Assembly: GCA_036732755.1 (NCBI GenBank)
Contig: DAINBU010000023.1
Location: 1-48,550, forward strand
Source: DASRRB01 sp036732755
Lineage (GTDB): Bacteria > Planctomycetota > B15-G4 > SIAN01
DNA length: 48,550 bases
Direction: 5' to 3'
A program made the position numbers and the translations under genes. The number at the start of each line of letters is the position of its first letter. The first letter of the stretch is position 1. Positions 34,430-42,955 of the stretch are shown piece after piece. The notes under the pieces are model-generated. The model had not been told where the DNA came from and made no database searches. It saw only the letters and a list, made by a program, of their open reading frames with translations.

Positions 34430-35691
34430 TCGGAATCGATCGTCGTGCGGCGCGCCTCGTCGCGCCGTGGCTTCTCGCCGTCGCGGCGTCCGTCGCGGCG
34501 GCCGCGTTCGCGCCGGACGCCCGGGCGCAGACGCGCGAAGAGAAGACGATCCGGGAGGACATGAACCCGCGCGCGACGACGACGCCGCTCGAGGTGGTGT
34601 TCAAGCCGTTCTATTGCCCGATCTGCGCGAAGGCGAACCCGACCACCGGCGAGACGCCTCCGCTCGAGTTCGTCCGCAAGCCGCTCGCGACATTCGTCGA
34701 GCAACTCGGCCTGGAAGAACCGCCGCTGGTGCTGTTCACGCCGCACTTCAAGCTGCTGAGCACGCTGCGCGGCGCCAACGTGAAGGTGACCGACACCACC
34801 TACGGCCACGCCGACCTCGAGCGGCTGAAGTCGATCCTGCCCAAGGTATCGATCGGGCGCGAGGGCGCGCTGCTCGACGCGCACCAGCGCGCCCACCTCT
34901 ACGGGATCCGGCTGGAGCGGGTGTACGCGCACTTCTCGGCGCTGACCGGCAACACCAAGCCCTACCTCGGCATGCCGCTCCCCTACGAGGTCTACCTCTT
35001 CGCCGAGTACGAGCACCACCACGCCTTCGTCGACCGCTACATCGGCGGGCGCAACGACAAGGGCGCGGTGCAGTGGCACTTCACGCAGGAGAAGGGGAAG
35101 GCGTTCGGAGCGAAGCCGGGCGATCCGGACGTCGACCTGAAGAACTTCATCGCGCTCACCATCGCGGAGAGCCAGGTGGCGCTGACGATCGGCAAGGGCG
35201 ACGGCGCGATGGCGACCCACGTGTACCACAACGTCGCGCACCTGCTGGTCGACGGGCTCGACAACTACCTGCGCGAGACGCCGGCGTGGATCGAGGAGGG
35301 GCTCGGCCACTACTACGAGCGGCGCGAGAGCGTGCGCTGGCCGACGTTCTGCTGGGCGGAGGGCAAGGCGCCCACGATGTTCATGAAGCCGGACTGGGAA
35401 TCGACCATCTTCACGATCGTGCGCCGCGACCGCGACGCGCCGTTCGCGCAGTGGTGCGAGAAGCTGCAGCCCGGCGAGCTGACCGGCATCGAGAACGGCC
35501 TGTCGTGGAGCGTCGTCACCTGGCTCATCGAGACCGAGCCGGTCCGCTTCGCGAAGCTGCTCGGCACGATCCACGACCGGACCACGAACCCGACCTCGGC
35601 GCAGCAGATCGACGCCGGCTTCGGCGTGAGCCCGAGCGTCCTCTACCAGCGCTGGCGCGAGTACGTCCTGAAGAACTACCTCGGGAAGTAG
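34426..35691 (+). CDS. Secreted gluzincin-like protein with degenerate HNxxH motif
   Basis: A 421-residue exported protein (signal peptide ending near PDARAQ, residue 34) with a YCPICAKANP segment near 63. Its second half has the layout of a peptidase MA-type gluzincin: H268-N-V-A-H272, then PAWIEEGLGHYYERR with E290/E291 at the place of the third zinc ligand. The catalytic Glu of HExxH is replaced by Asn, so zinc could still bind but normal peptide hydrolysis would be lost. It may be a pseudo-enzyme or binding protein. Translation starts at a GTG overlapping the stop of the HEAT-cyclophilin gene, so the two proteins are probably made in fixed ratio and may interact. Confidence 0.7.
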   Translation: MIGIDRRAARLVAPWLLAVAASVAAAAFAPDARAQTREEKTIREDMNPRATTTPLEVVFKPFYCPICAKANPTTGETPPLEFVRKPLATFVEQLGLEEPPLVLFTPHFKLLSTLRGANVKVTDTTYGHADLERLKSILPKVSIGREGALLDAHQRAHLYGIRLERVYAHFSALTGNTKPYLGMPLPYEVYLFAEYEHHHAFVDRYIGGRNDKGAVQWHFTQEKGKAFGAKPGDPDVDLKNFIALTIAESQVALTIGKGDGAMATHVYHNVAHLLVDGLDNYLRETPAWIEEGLGHYYERRESVRWPTFCWAEGKAPTMFMKPDWESTIFTIVRRDRDAPFAQWCEKLQPGELTGIENGLSWSVVTWLIETEPVRFAKLLGTIHDRTTNPTSAQQIDAGFGVSPSVLYQRWREYVLKNYLGK

Positions 35692-35730
35692 ATCGCCACG
35701 CGCGGCCTCGGCCGCGCGACCCACGCTCGC

Positions 35731-38004
35731 CTATTTCGACTTGAAGTCCCGCACGACGCACTTCCCGCCGTTGTTCTCGGCGAGCCCTTTCAGGCGTTCC
35801 GCGGCGTTGCGGTCGAACATCACGAGGTGGATCGTGAGGCCGCGCGTGCGGTTCATGTCGGTGACCGTGTCGATCATCTTCGGCACGTCGACGATCTGAC
35901 CGGTCGTCGGCAGCCCGTCGGTCACGAAGAAGATCGTGTCGACCTTGCCGCGCTTCTTCCAATCGGGCGTGCCCTCGTCGGCGAAGCCGAAGGCGGCGAG
36001 GATCGCGCCGTAGGTGTTGGTCTTCTGGTCGTCGCCGCCGCCCGATGCCGCGGCGCGGCCGGAGGTCGGCGCCTGCATCGGCTGCAGCTTCGAGACGTAC
36101 TTGACCGCCGACGACTTCATGCCCGATCCGACCAGGCCGCCCTGCCACGGCTTCGGCAGCCCGGCGAACGTGATGATGTTGAATTCGACGTCGTCGGGGA
36201 GCGTGGCGAGCAGCGTGATCAGCTCGTTCTTCGCGATCTCCATCTTCACGCGGCTGCCGAAGGCGTCGATCTCCTCCTTGGTGGCGGCGTCGGGGATCGG
36301 GATCTTGTCGCCCATGCTCGACGAGACGTCGATCACGAAGATCATCCGCTTGGAGAGCGTCTCGATGGAGTGGTAGGTCTTCTTGTCGGGCGACTTGTAC
36401 TGCAGCAGCGCGGCGGCGGCCTTCGCCTTCATCACCTCGACGTCGGCGTCGCTCGGCAGCTTCCAGTCCTTGCTCGCGAGGTTCCACCAGCGCCGCCAGT
36501 GCTTCGCGTCGTAGGAGTGGTCCTCGCCGGTCACGTCGACGAGCGCCTTGTAGAGCGACTCGACGACGGTGCCCGATTCGGCCTCCATGCGCGCGATCAG
36601 CGGCTCGATCGAGTCGCGGCTGCGGATCTTGCCGAGCGCGTCCGCGGCCGCCTTCTTGAGCGCGAAGTCGTCGGCCGGCAGCGCGGCCACCAGCGCCGGC
36701 ATCGCCTTCGGCTGCTTGATCTCGCCGAGCGCCTGCGCCGCGAGCACGCGCAGCGCCGGGATCTTGTCGCTCAGCGCCTCGATCAGGCCGTCGACGGTCG
36801 TTGCGTCCTTCATGTTGGCGAGCGCTTGGACCGCGGCGCGCCGCACGTCGTCGTCGCCGCTCTTGATCAGCGCCGCGAGCTTCGGCACCGCCGGCGGATA
36901 GGCCCGCTTCACGCGCGCGAAGCCGAACGCCGCCGCCGCGCGCGCCTTCGCGTTGCCGGCGTCGAGCGCGGCGAGCATCGCCTCGAGCGACGCGTCGGAG
37001 CTCATCTTCCCCAGCCCGCGTCCGGCCGCCTCGATGACGCGGCCGTCGACGTCGGTGCACGCGGCGAGGATCGCCGCGACCACCGCGTCGCTGTCGACCG
37101 CGCCGAGGTCCTCGACCGCCGCCGCGCGCACCAGCGGATTGTCGTTGCCGGCGAACTCCCGGAACGCCTCGATCGCGCTGATCTCCTCCGGCGTGAGCTT
37201 GCGCTTGTTCTTGCCGGAGCCGACCGTCGTGGGGAGCGCCGCGGCCTCCGGCTCGGTCGGCACCATCTTCGACTTGAGGTCGGTGACCTTCGCGTCGATC
37301 TCGGCCTGCCCGGCCTCGATCTCCTTCTCGAGCGCGTCGCACTCGTCGTCGAGCGCCTTCTGCTTCGCCTCGTTCGACTTGCCGATCTTCTTCTGCAGCT
37401 CGACGATCCGGAGCTCCTTCTTCCAGAGCTCCTCGCCGACCTGCAGCTGCTCGACGATCGCGCCGACGTAGGCCGCGAGCTTCATCGGGTAGGCGGCGTC
37501 GGCGGCCTTGGTCAGCAGCGGCAGGATCGCGCGGTCGTCGAAGCTCTTCCAGTCGTTCTCGAAGGCGACCACCTTGAAGTCGCGATCGACGACGACGAGG
37601 CTCGGGTCCTTGATGCCGTTCAGCCCCTTCAGGAAGGGCAGGTCGATCGCCTTGTCGGCCGAGATCTGCGTGAAGTGGACCACCTTCGACGCGATCGCGA
37701 TGCGCGTGTCGCCGAAGACCAGCGAGACGATGCGCTCGCTCTCCTTCGTGTCGCTGCTCTTCACGTAGATGAGGAAGGGCCACGGCGCGCGCGGCGGGAT
37801 CGACGAGCCGTCGGGCGCCTTCTTGACCAGGTACTCCGGGATCCCGTCCCACTCGATCTTGATCAGGTTCTGGTTCTTCGAGGAGACCCAGTTCTGGACC
37901 TTGCTGCCCGAGGGCATGCTCTGGGAGGACGCGGGCGGACCGAGGGCGGAAGCGACCGCGCAGGCAAGCAGCGCGAGACGGGCGAATCGGGACGATCGGA
38001 TCAA
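35731..38004 (-). CDS. Secreted HEAT-repeat protein with von Willebrand A domain
   Basis: A 757-residue protein with a signal peptide (MIRSSRFARLALLACAVASA), an N-terminal domain of unknown type (about 35-180), a charged coiled-coil stretch (about 195-245), HEAT-like repeats (about 270-500) and a C-terminal VWA domain. The VWA has the metal-ion-dependent adhesion motif DVSSSMG and a later FFVTDGLPTTG segment. VWA domains bind protein ligands through a metal ion; together with the HEAT array this suggests a scaffold outside the cytoplasm. Convergent with the gluzincin-like gene; 186 bases separate its start from the tRNA. Confidence 0.85.
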   Translation of the reverse strand: MIRSSRFARLALLACAVASALGPPASSQSMPSGSKVQNWVSSKNQNLIKIEWDGIPEYLVKKAPDGSSIPPRAPWPFLIYVKSSDTKESERIVSLVFGDTRIAIASKVVHFTQISADKAIDLPFLKGLNGIKDPSLVVVDRDFKVVAFENDWKSFDDRAILPLLTKAADAAYPMKLAAYVGAIVEQLQVGEELWKKELRIVELQKKIGKSNEAKQKALDDECDALEKEIEAGQAEIDAKVTDLKSKMVPTEPEAAALPTTVGSGKNKRKLTPEEISAIEAFREFAGNDNPLVRAAAVEDLGAVDSDAVVAAILAACTDVDGRVIEAAGRGLGKMSSDASLEAMLAALDAGNAKARAAAAFGFARVKRAYPPAVPKLAALIKSGDDDVRRAAVQALANMKDATTVDGLIEALSDKIPALRVLAAQALGEIKQPKAMPALVAALPADDFALKKAAADALGKIRSRDSIEPLIARMEAESGTVVESLYKALVDVTGEDHSYDAKHWRRWWNLASKDWKLPSDADVEVMKAKAAAALLQYKSPDKKTYHSIETLSKRMIFVIDVSSSMGDKIPIPDAATKEEIDAFGSRVKMEIAKNELITLLATLPDDVEFNIITFAGLPKPWQGGLVGSGMKSSAVKYVSKLQPMQAPTSGRAAASGGGDDQKTNTYGAILAAFGFADEGTPDWKKRGKVDTIFFVTDGLPTTGQIVDVPKMIDTVTDMNRTRGLTIHLVMFDRNAAERLKGLAENNGGKCVVRDFKSK

Positions 38005-38028
38005 GTCGAGGGCCTCCCGGGTGTCGCC

Positions 38029-40020
38029 CTAAACCTCCTGGCCGGCGCGAGGTGACAGGGAGCGGGCGCGGGGCGGCGATCTTATGTCGAAGGAACCCGG
38101 GCGCCGCGCGGTCGACAGCAGCGGACGGCGTTCGCGCCGCGGTGCGATCCGCCGTCGGCGGCCCCCGTCGTAGAGTGCCGCCTCGACCTCGTCCCCGTAG
38201 CTCAGTTGGATAGAGCGGTGCTTTCCTAAAGCACAGGCCGCAGGTTCAACTCCTGCCGGGGACACCACGAAGCCTGACGCATCGCCCGCCGGCGGTCGGT
38301 CGGCGAACGAGACGTGGCGCACCTGCACGCGCTTCAGCGCCTTCCGCCAGCCCGGCGGAGCCCCCAGGTCGATGTGCACGCGGATCGGCCGGACGCCGTC
38401 CCGGATCGGGAGCAGTCGCCGGAGCACGTCCTTGCGCTGCTCGAGCGGAAGCGACGGGTTACGCAGCACGCTTGCCATGGACCGGAAGCGGTCGAGGGTC
38501 TCGCGGATCGTCCGCTCGCCGTCCTCGGTCGCGCTCGCGGCGCGACGCCGTGATTCGAGGTCCCGCTGAACGCGCGTGAGTTCGTCCTTCAATTCTGCGA
38601 GCGCGGCGTTCAGGTCGGGGATCAGCGACGGATCGACCAGGAGCATCCGCCTCGCGCCGTCGGCGATCTGGCGCTGCAGGTCCCGCTCTCGACGTTCAAC
38701 GGGCGCGATCCCGTCCTCGATGGGGGTGGCGCGCCTCCGTGCGAGTTGCCGGCGCAGGCGCTCCTCCAACTTGGCGAGCGCCTCGGGACGGAACACCACC
38801 TCGTCGAGGATCCGCAGGATCGCAGCTTCCAGGAGGTCGCGCGGGATGCCGACTCGGCGGCAGCGGTCCTTCGCGCGCAACGTCCCGCCGCAGAAGTACT
38901 GCGGCTCAGAAACGCGCCGTTCCTCACCCTCTCGCATTAGCAGGCGAGTGACCGTGGTCCCGATGTAGGCGTCGCCGCAGCTCTCGCAGCGAATCAGGCC
39001 GGTCAGCAGGTACTCGTTCACGTGCCCGCGCGCCGTCGATCGCTGCGACCGGATCTTCAACTGAACGACGTCAAAGACCTCGCGATCGATCAGCTTGGGG
39101 TGCGCATCGGGGACGACGATCCAGTCCTTCCGCTCGTTTCGCTTGTGCTGGTCCTGCTCGTGGTCTTCGATCGGGACGACCTTGCCACCTTCGAGGCGAT
39201 GGAACTTCGGCCGCGACGTCCGATTCCAGATCGCATCGCCCACGTAGGCACGGTTGAGCAGGATCGCGCGAACGGTCGTTGCGGTCCACGCGCCGGGAAT
39301 CGAAGCGACCTTGCGGCCTCGGATCGCGTCCGGCGAGGGAATGCCGCGATCCGCCATGCGCTGCGCGATCGATCGATACCCGACACCTTCGTGGGCCATC
39401 CGGAAGATCTCTTGAACGCATTCGACTTCGATGGGATCACCCGGCGCGAGTTCGATCTTCTCGCGCTTGTCGCGCTTCGCGGTGCCCGCGCGACCGGCGT
39501 CCTCGACCTTTCCGTCGGCTCGGTGACGAATCCGTGTGTATCCGAAAGGACAGCGACCACCGGCGCGCAGACCCTTCTCCGCGACCTCGCGTTGCCCCGA
39601 AAGCGTTCTGAACGAGAGCTTGAAGACCTCCTCGCGGTCCTGTTCCAGCGCCGCGATGATCCGGCCCTCGAGGCTGTACGGATCCTTGACTCGTCCCGCG
39701 ATCGCTTCGATGCGAACGCGCGCGCGCTTCAATCGCAGCATCCAGCCCGCGGATTGAAACGTCTCGAATCGACCGAATCGCGAGAGTTCGTAAACGACGA
39801 TTACGTCGAACTGGCGCCGCTCGGCAGCCGCAATCATTCGTTGGAAGTCGGGCCGCGTTTCGTCTTCGACGCCGCTGATGCCGTCGTCGGAGAACCACGC
39901 CTCGACCTCGATGCCGTGCTCCTTCGCGTAGCGCTCGATCTCGGAGCGCTGCCTGGCGAGGCTCTGCTCTTGATCGGTCGTCGACCGGCGCATGTACGCC
40001 ACGTATCGCACCCGATCCAC
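38029..40020 (-). CDS. Large serine recombinase (integrase) whose frame crosses the tRNA
   Basis: A 663-residue frame with an N-terminal resolvase domain (YMRRSTTDQEQSLARQRSEI, nucleophile Ser13; LSRFGR later), a recombinase domain (about 155-290), a zinc ribbon (CESCGDAY ... YFCGG ... CRR, about 345-390) and a coiled-coil region (about 405-500). Such enzymes integrate and excise phage DNA. GGAGG at 40028-40032 lies 7 bases before the GTG at 40020, favouring it over the TTG at 40023. About residue 584 the frame enters the tRNA antisense and continues some 79 codons to 38029, so the last part is host-derived at this junction. Last gene of the minus-strand early operon. Confidence 0.9.
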   Translation of the reverse strand: MDRVRYVAYMRRSTTDQEQSLARQRSEIERYAKEHGIEVEAWFSDDGISGVEDETRPDFQRMIAAAERRQFDVIVVYELSRFGRFETFQSAGWMLRLKRARVRIEAIAGRVKDPYSLEGRIIAALEQDREEVFKLSFRTLSGQREVAEKGLRAGGRCPFGYTRIRHRADGKVEDAGRAGTAKRDKREKIELAPGDPIEVECVQEIFRMAHEGVGYRSIAQRMADRGIPSPDAIRGRKVASIPGAWTATTVRAILLNRAYVGDAIWNRTSRPKFHRLEGGKVVPIEDHEQDQHKRNERKDWIVVPDAHPKLIDREVFDVVQLKIRSQRSTARGHVNEYLLTGLIRCESCGDAYIGTTVTRLLMREGEERRVSEPQYFCGGTLRAKDRCRRVGIPRDLLEAAILRILDEVVFRPEALAKLEERLRRQLARRRATPIEDGIAPVERRERDLQRQIADGARRMLLVDPSLIPDLNAALAELKDELTRVQRDLESRRRAASATEDGERTIRETLDRFRSMASVLRNPSLPLEQRKDVLRRLLPIRDGVRPIRVHIDLGAPPGWRKALKRVQVRHVSFADRPPAGDASGFVVSPAGVEPAACALGKHRSIQLSYGDEVEAALYDGGRRRRIAPRRERRPLLSTARRPGSFDIRSPPRARSLSPRAGQEV
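38191..38267 (+). tRNA. tRNA-Arg (anticodon CCT), CCA encoded
   Basis: A complete cloverleaf: acceptor gtccccg/cggggac (7 bp), D stem gctc/gagc, anticodon stem gtgct/agcac with loop ttcctaa (anticodon CCT at 38226-38228, reading codon AGG), T stem gcagg/cctgc with loop ttcaact, discriminator A at 38264 and an encoded CCA at 38265-38267. The mature body is intact. The serine recombinase reading frame runs antisense across all of it, and the phage-like element begins at its 3' side. Confidence 0.97.
38241..38267. other. Probable left attachment site region (tRNA 3' end)
   Basis: The 3' part of the tRNA gene is where host sequence on the left meets recombinase and phage-like genes on the right. 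The exact core cannot be fixed because the matching copy at the other end of the element lies outside the window. The assignment rests on context only. Confidence 0.45.
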
Positions 40021-40023
40021 CAA

Positions 40024-40284
40024 TCACCCTCCGTTCAGCGGAAAGGGGACGCCCTTCGCGCGATGGGGATCAGGGCGAATTCGGGGCGAAAGGGAAGTCG
40101 GCAGAACTCCTCGATTCGTCGACGACGCCCGCGAGTCGAGCAGCATCGACGCGATCAAGTCGAAGAAGTCGTCCAATTCCCTTGCGCTCGCTGGAACCCG
40201 TTCGAATTCGAGGCAGGCCGTCAGGAAGTCCTCGTCCGGCGTCCCGCGTGGCGAGGTGGATGGGGGACCTGCGAGCCGCGTCAC
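40024..40284 (-). CDS. Small phage protein, unknown
   Basis: An 86-residue frame starting with GTG that overlaps the SpoVG-like stop by four bases (GTGA, 40281-40284) and ends 3 bases before the recombinase start. This tight packing is the main support. It contains an acidic helical segment (ELDDFFDLIASMLL, about 36-49) and a basic, proline-rich tail. No family recognised. It might be a recombination directionality factor, by position only. Confidence 0.5.
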   Translation of the reverse strand: MTRLAGPPSTSPRGTPDEDFLTACLEFERVPASARELDDFFDLIASMLLDSRASSTNRGVLPTSLSPRIRPDPHRAKGVPFPLNGG

Positions 40285-40601
40285 GGCGCGGACTCCGTGC
40301 TCTTGATGCCGAGCGCGGCGAAGACCTGCGCCTCGATGATGAGACGAACGTCGTCCGAAAGCGGCCGGAACCAGAATCGTCGCGTCCCGCGACGGTCGAC
40401 TCGATGCGCGAAGGACAACGTCGTCCGCCCCAGCGCCGTCCGCCTCACTTGAACGGCGTCGACGACGAACGCGTCGTTCAGGACGAATTCAACGTAGCCC
40501 AAAATGCCGTGGACCCGCTGATTCGCGGGCGCGGCGGTGAATCGGACGTCCGCGACGCGGAGTGGATCCGTTCTGTCCGAATCGTGGTCAGGACGCCGCA
40601 T
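40281..40601 (-). CDS. SpoVG-like protein
   Basis: A 106-residue protein from the ATG at 40601, which overlaps the primase-helicase stop by 14 bases. The core (ADVRFTAAPANQRVHGILGY, EFVLNDAFVVDAVQVRR, then a basic stretch and DDVRLIIEAQVFAAL) follows the SpoVG pattern: a D-V-R start, a FVV-x2-I/V-x-V strand, and a C-terminal helix with R-x-x-I-E. SpoVG proteins bind nucleic acid and regulate division or gene expression in bacteria, and homologues occur in phages and plasmids. The match is by eye, so moderate certainty. Confidence 0.6.
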   Translation of the reverse strand: MRRPDHDSDRTDPLRVADVRFTAAPANQRVHGILGYVEFVLNDAFVVDAVQVRRTALGRTTLSFAHRVDRRGTRRFWFRPLSDDVRLIIEAQVFAALGIKSTESAP

Positions 40602-42861
40602 CGGATCTGAGTCCAATTCCGAAGTACACGACGACGCTGACCTTCTTCTTGTCGAGCCCACGTTCGGTCAGCCGGGTGCCGAACGTGCGCTGCTTCAGCG
40701 GCTCCTCACCGGATCCCTCGCACCAGCGGACGTAGGCGGCGTACAGGTCCTTCGCCGACACCTTTGCCTTCTCATGAATCACGCACTCCGACGCCAGGAA
40801 CTCAGCGAGAGCATCCTGCTCTTCTCGATACTCCGCGGTCGCAGCCATGACCGCGGGCGGCGGGTTGAGACCATCCCGTTGCCAGAGAAGGCAGCCGTCG
40901 ATCGCCCAGTTGAGGATGCCGGGGAGTTCTTGGGTCAGTTTCTCGAAGAGGTCCGGATCACGTTCGTCGCGAGGAATCGTGACCGAGAACGGCACGAGAC
41001 GAATGCGCCGCCACATTCCTTCGTCCGTTCCTCGAATGACCGGCTTGTGGTTTCCGGCAATCCAGAGCTTGTGGGTCGGCGGGAACGTCCAGAAGTCCTC
41101 CTTCATTCGCCGCGCGGTGATGAGGTCGCCGCCCGTCAGCTGCTTGACGAGCTGCTCGTCGAGGCGAAGGCCCGATCCGATTTCCGCGCACACGACGAGG
41201 CGCTTGCGAAAGAGGCTCGCGAGCTCGGTCGGGTGACCTCGATTCTGCTTTGCGACAAGGAGCTCGGTCGGCGCCTGATGCGCGTAATCGAGGCCGAGCA
41301 GCGCGTGCATGAGTCGGAGGAAGACCGTCTTGCCGTTCGCGCCAAGCCCGTAGAGAAGCAAGAGGATCTGATCGAACACGTTGCCCGAGAGCGTCATGCC
41401 GACCGCGCGCTGCAGGAATGCACGCATGTCTTCGAGCGGCTGGACGCGCTCCAAGAACCGCCGGAAGATCGGCGCGTCGGCGGCCGCGTCGTACTTCACC
41501 GGAGCGAGGCAGGTGAGGAGGTCCTGCTGACGGTGCTCTCGGATCGTGCCCGTTCGAAGGTCGATCGTTCCGTTGAGGACGTTGAGGAGCATCGGGTCGA
41601 CGTCGAGGGACGAGTGCAAGATCGGAATGCCATCCTCGGACGTGACGAGGTTGAGCATGGCGGCGCGACGGTTCGCGGACTCGCTGCTTCGCGCGAACGC
41701 GAATAGGTTGTCGCGCTTCTCGCCGGTCGCTGCCGCTGCCTCGACGAGGATCGACCGCGCGACGTCTTTCGTGAAGGCCATCGCGCGACCGAGATCGTCG
41801 ATCTTCCAACGCATCCCGTCCCAGACGAGCGGCTTCTTCCAGAGGTGGACGTAGCGCAACTCGGGACGGTGACGGTCGGCGAGGCGCTCCGCGTTCCCGG
41901 TGTCAGTGCGTGGACGTCGACCCGGGCCGTCCGGCACCTCGTCCGGCGGCGACGACGACGTGGGCTCGACGGCCGGCGCGGCACGAGTGAGCTCCTTGAT
42001 CTCCGCGCGGATCGCTTCATCCGGCTTCGCTTCGTTGCGACGAGCGGCGACGAACTCGACGGCGTCGCCCTTTTCAGGGAGACCGGGGAGTCGAACGAAT
42101 CGGACGACCGCCGGCGGTGTCAGACCGAGGAGCAGTGAGGCGAGCTTGGCGGCGTACTTGTCGCCGGCGGTGTCGTTGTCCGGCAGGATGACGACCTGCC
42201 GGCCCGCGAGAGGAGAAGGGTCGGTCTTGCCCGGCGACTTTGAGCCGTGGGCAGTCGTCGTCGCCGCGAGGCCGACGCCGGCGATCGCGTCTGCCGCCTT
42301 CTCGCCCTCGGTGACGTAGATCGCGGCGTCCGTCGACGCGGCGAGGAGTTCGGGCAGTCGATACAGCGGCAGCGGGCCCTCGGGATCCTTGATCACGAAT
42401 CCGCCGTTGATGCGACTGATCGGACGGAACGTCTTCTCCGGCTTCTTGCCGTCGGGCGTCGGCGTCGTCGACTCGAAGCGACAGACATGAAAGACGCTTT
42501 CGCCGTTCGCGTCCTTGTATGGCCACGACGTGACGAAGACGTGCCCTCGTGGACACGCCGCCACGATCGCGTCCGTGAACTTCTCGAAGACGCGCGGCGT
42601 CCTTCGGCGAGGTCCCGCCTTTCCGTTCGTCGCGTGCTGCGCGAAGAAGTCACCCGGCGCCAGGCCGCTGGCCTTCACGATCGCGGCGAAATCGCAGCCG
42701 GCGTGACACGAAACGAGGACCCGACCGTCGTCGCCCACCCCGACGGAGAGCGACGGATTCTGGTCGTCGTGTGCGGGGCAGCGCGCGAGCCATTGCTCAC
42801 CGTCACGGTGGACCCCGTCGAGCCGATCGAGGACTCGTTGAACATGCGGAGGAGCGTCCAC
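40588..42861 (-). CDS. Phage primase-helicase (CHC2-like zinc finger, TOPRIM, SF3 helicase)
   Basis: A 757-residue replication protein. The zinc-finger region (C28-P-A-H31 ... C52-H-A-G-C56) is followed by a TOPRIM-like segment (AIYVTEGEKAADAIAG, then QVVILPDNDTAG), a D5_N-like region and a superfamily 3 helicase with Walker A GLGANGKT (about 505-512) and Walker B RLVVCAEIG. It would prime and unwind element DNA. The frame stays open upstream to 43083, but that part is a shadow of the HTH gene. The GTG at 42861 is preferred because GGAG sits 9 bases before it; TTG at 42876 is the alternative. Confidence 0.88.
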   Translation of the reverse strand: MDAPPHVQRVLDRLDGVHRDGEQWLARCPAHDDQNPSLSVGVGDDGRVLVSCHAGCDFAAIVKASGLAPGDFFAQHATNGKAGPRRRTPRVFEKFTDAIVAACPRGHVFVTSWPYKDANGESVFHVCRFESTTPTPDGKKPEKTFRPISRINGGFVIKDPEGPLPLYRLPELLAASTDAAIYVTEGEKAADAIAGVGLAATTTAHGSKSPGKTDPSPLAGRQVVILPDNDTAGDKYAAKLASLLLGLTPPAVVRFVRLPGLPEKGDAVEFVAARRNEAKPDEAIRAEIKELTRAAPAVEPTSSSPPDEVPDGPGRRPRTDTGNAERLADRHRPELRYVHLWKKPLVWDGMRWKIDDLGRAMAFTKDVARSILVEAAAATGEKRDNLFAFARSSESANRRAAMLNLVTSEDGIPILHSSLDVDPMLLNVLNGTIDLRTGTIREHRQQDLLTCLAPVKYDAAADAPIFRRFLERVQPLEDMRAFLQRAVGMTLSGNVFDQILLLLYGLGANGKTVFLRLMHALLGLDYAHQAPTELLVAKQNRGHPTELASLFRKRLVVCAEIGSGLRLDEQLVKQLTGGDLITARRMKEDFWTFPPTHKLWIAGNHKPVIRGTDEGMWRRIRLVPFSVTIPRDERDPDLFEKLTQELPGILNWAIDGCLLWQRDGLNPPPAVMAATAEYREEQDALAEFLASECVIHEKAKVSAKDLYAAYVRWCEGSGEEPLKQRTFGTRLTERGLDKKKVSVVVYFGIGLRSDAAS

Positions 42862-42870
42862 AGCTAGACG

Positions 42871-42874
42871 CTCC
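42871..42874 (-). promoter_or_regulatory. Ribosome-binding site supporting the primase start
   Basis: GGAG on the minus strand, 9 bases before the GTG at 42861 and overlapping the alternative TTG codon. It lies 82 bases past the HTH stop, so translation probably re-initiates here. Confidence 0.5.
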
Positions 42875-42955
42875 AATGGCGATGATGCGACATCGAAGGA
42901 TGCGGAGACTCGCCCGGCCGGCGCGTCGGCCAGCGCTCGAGCGAAGTCGCCATTC

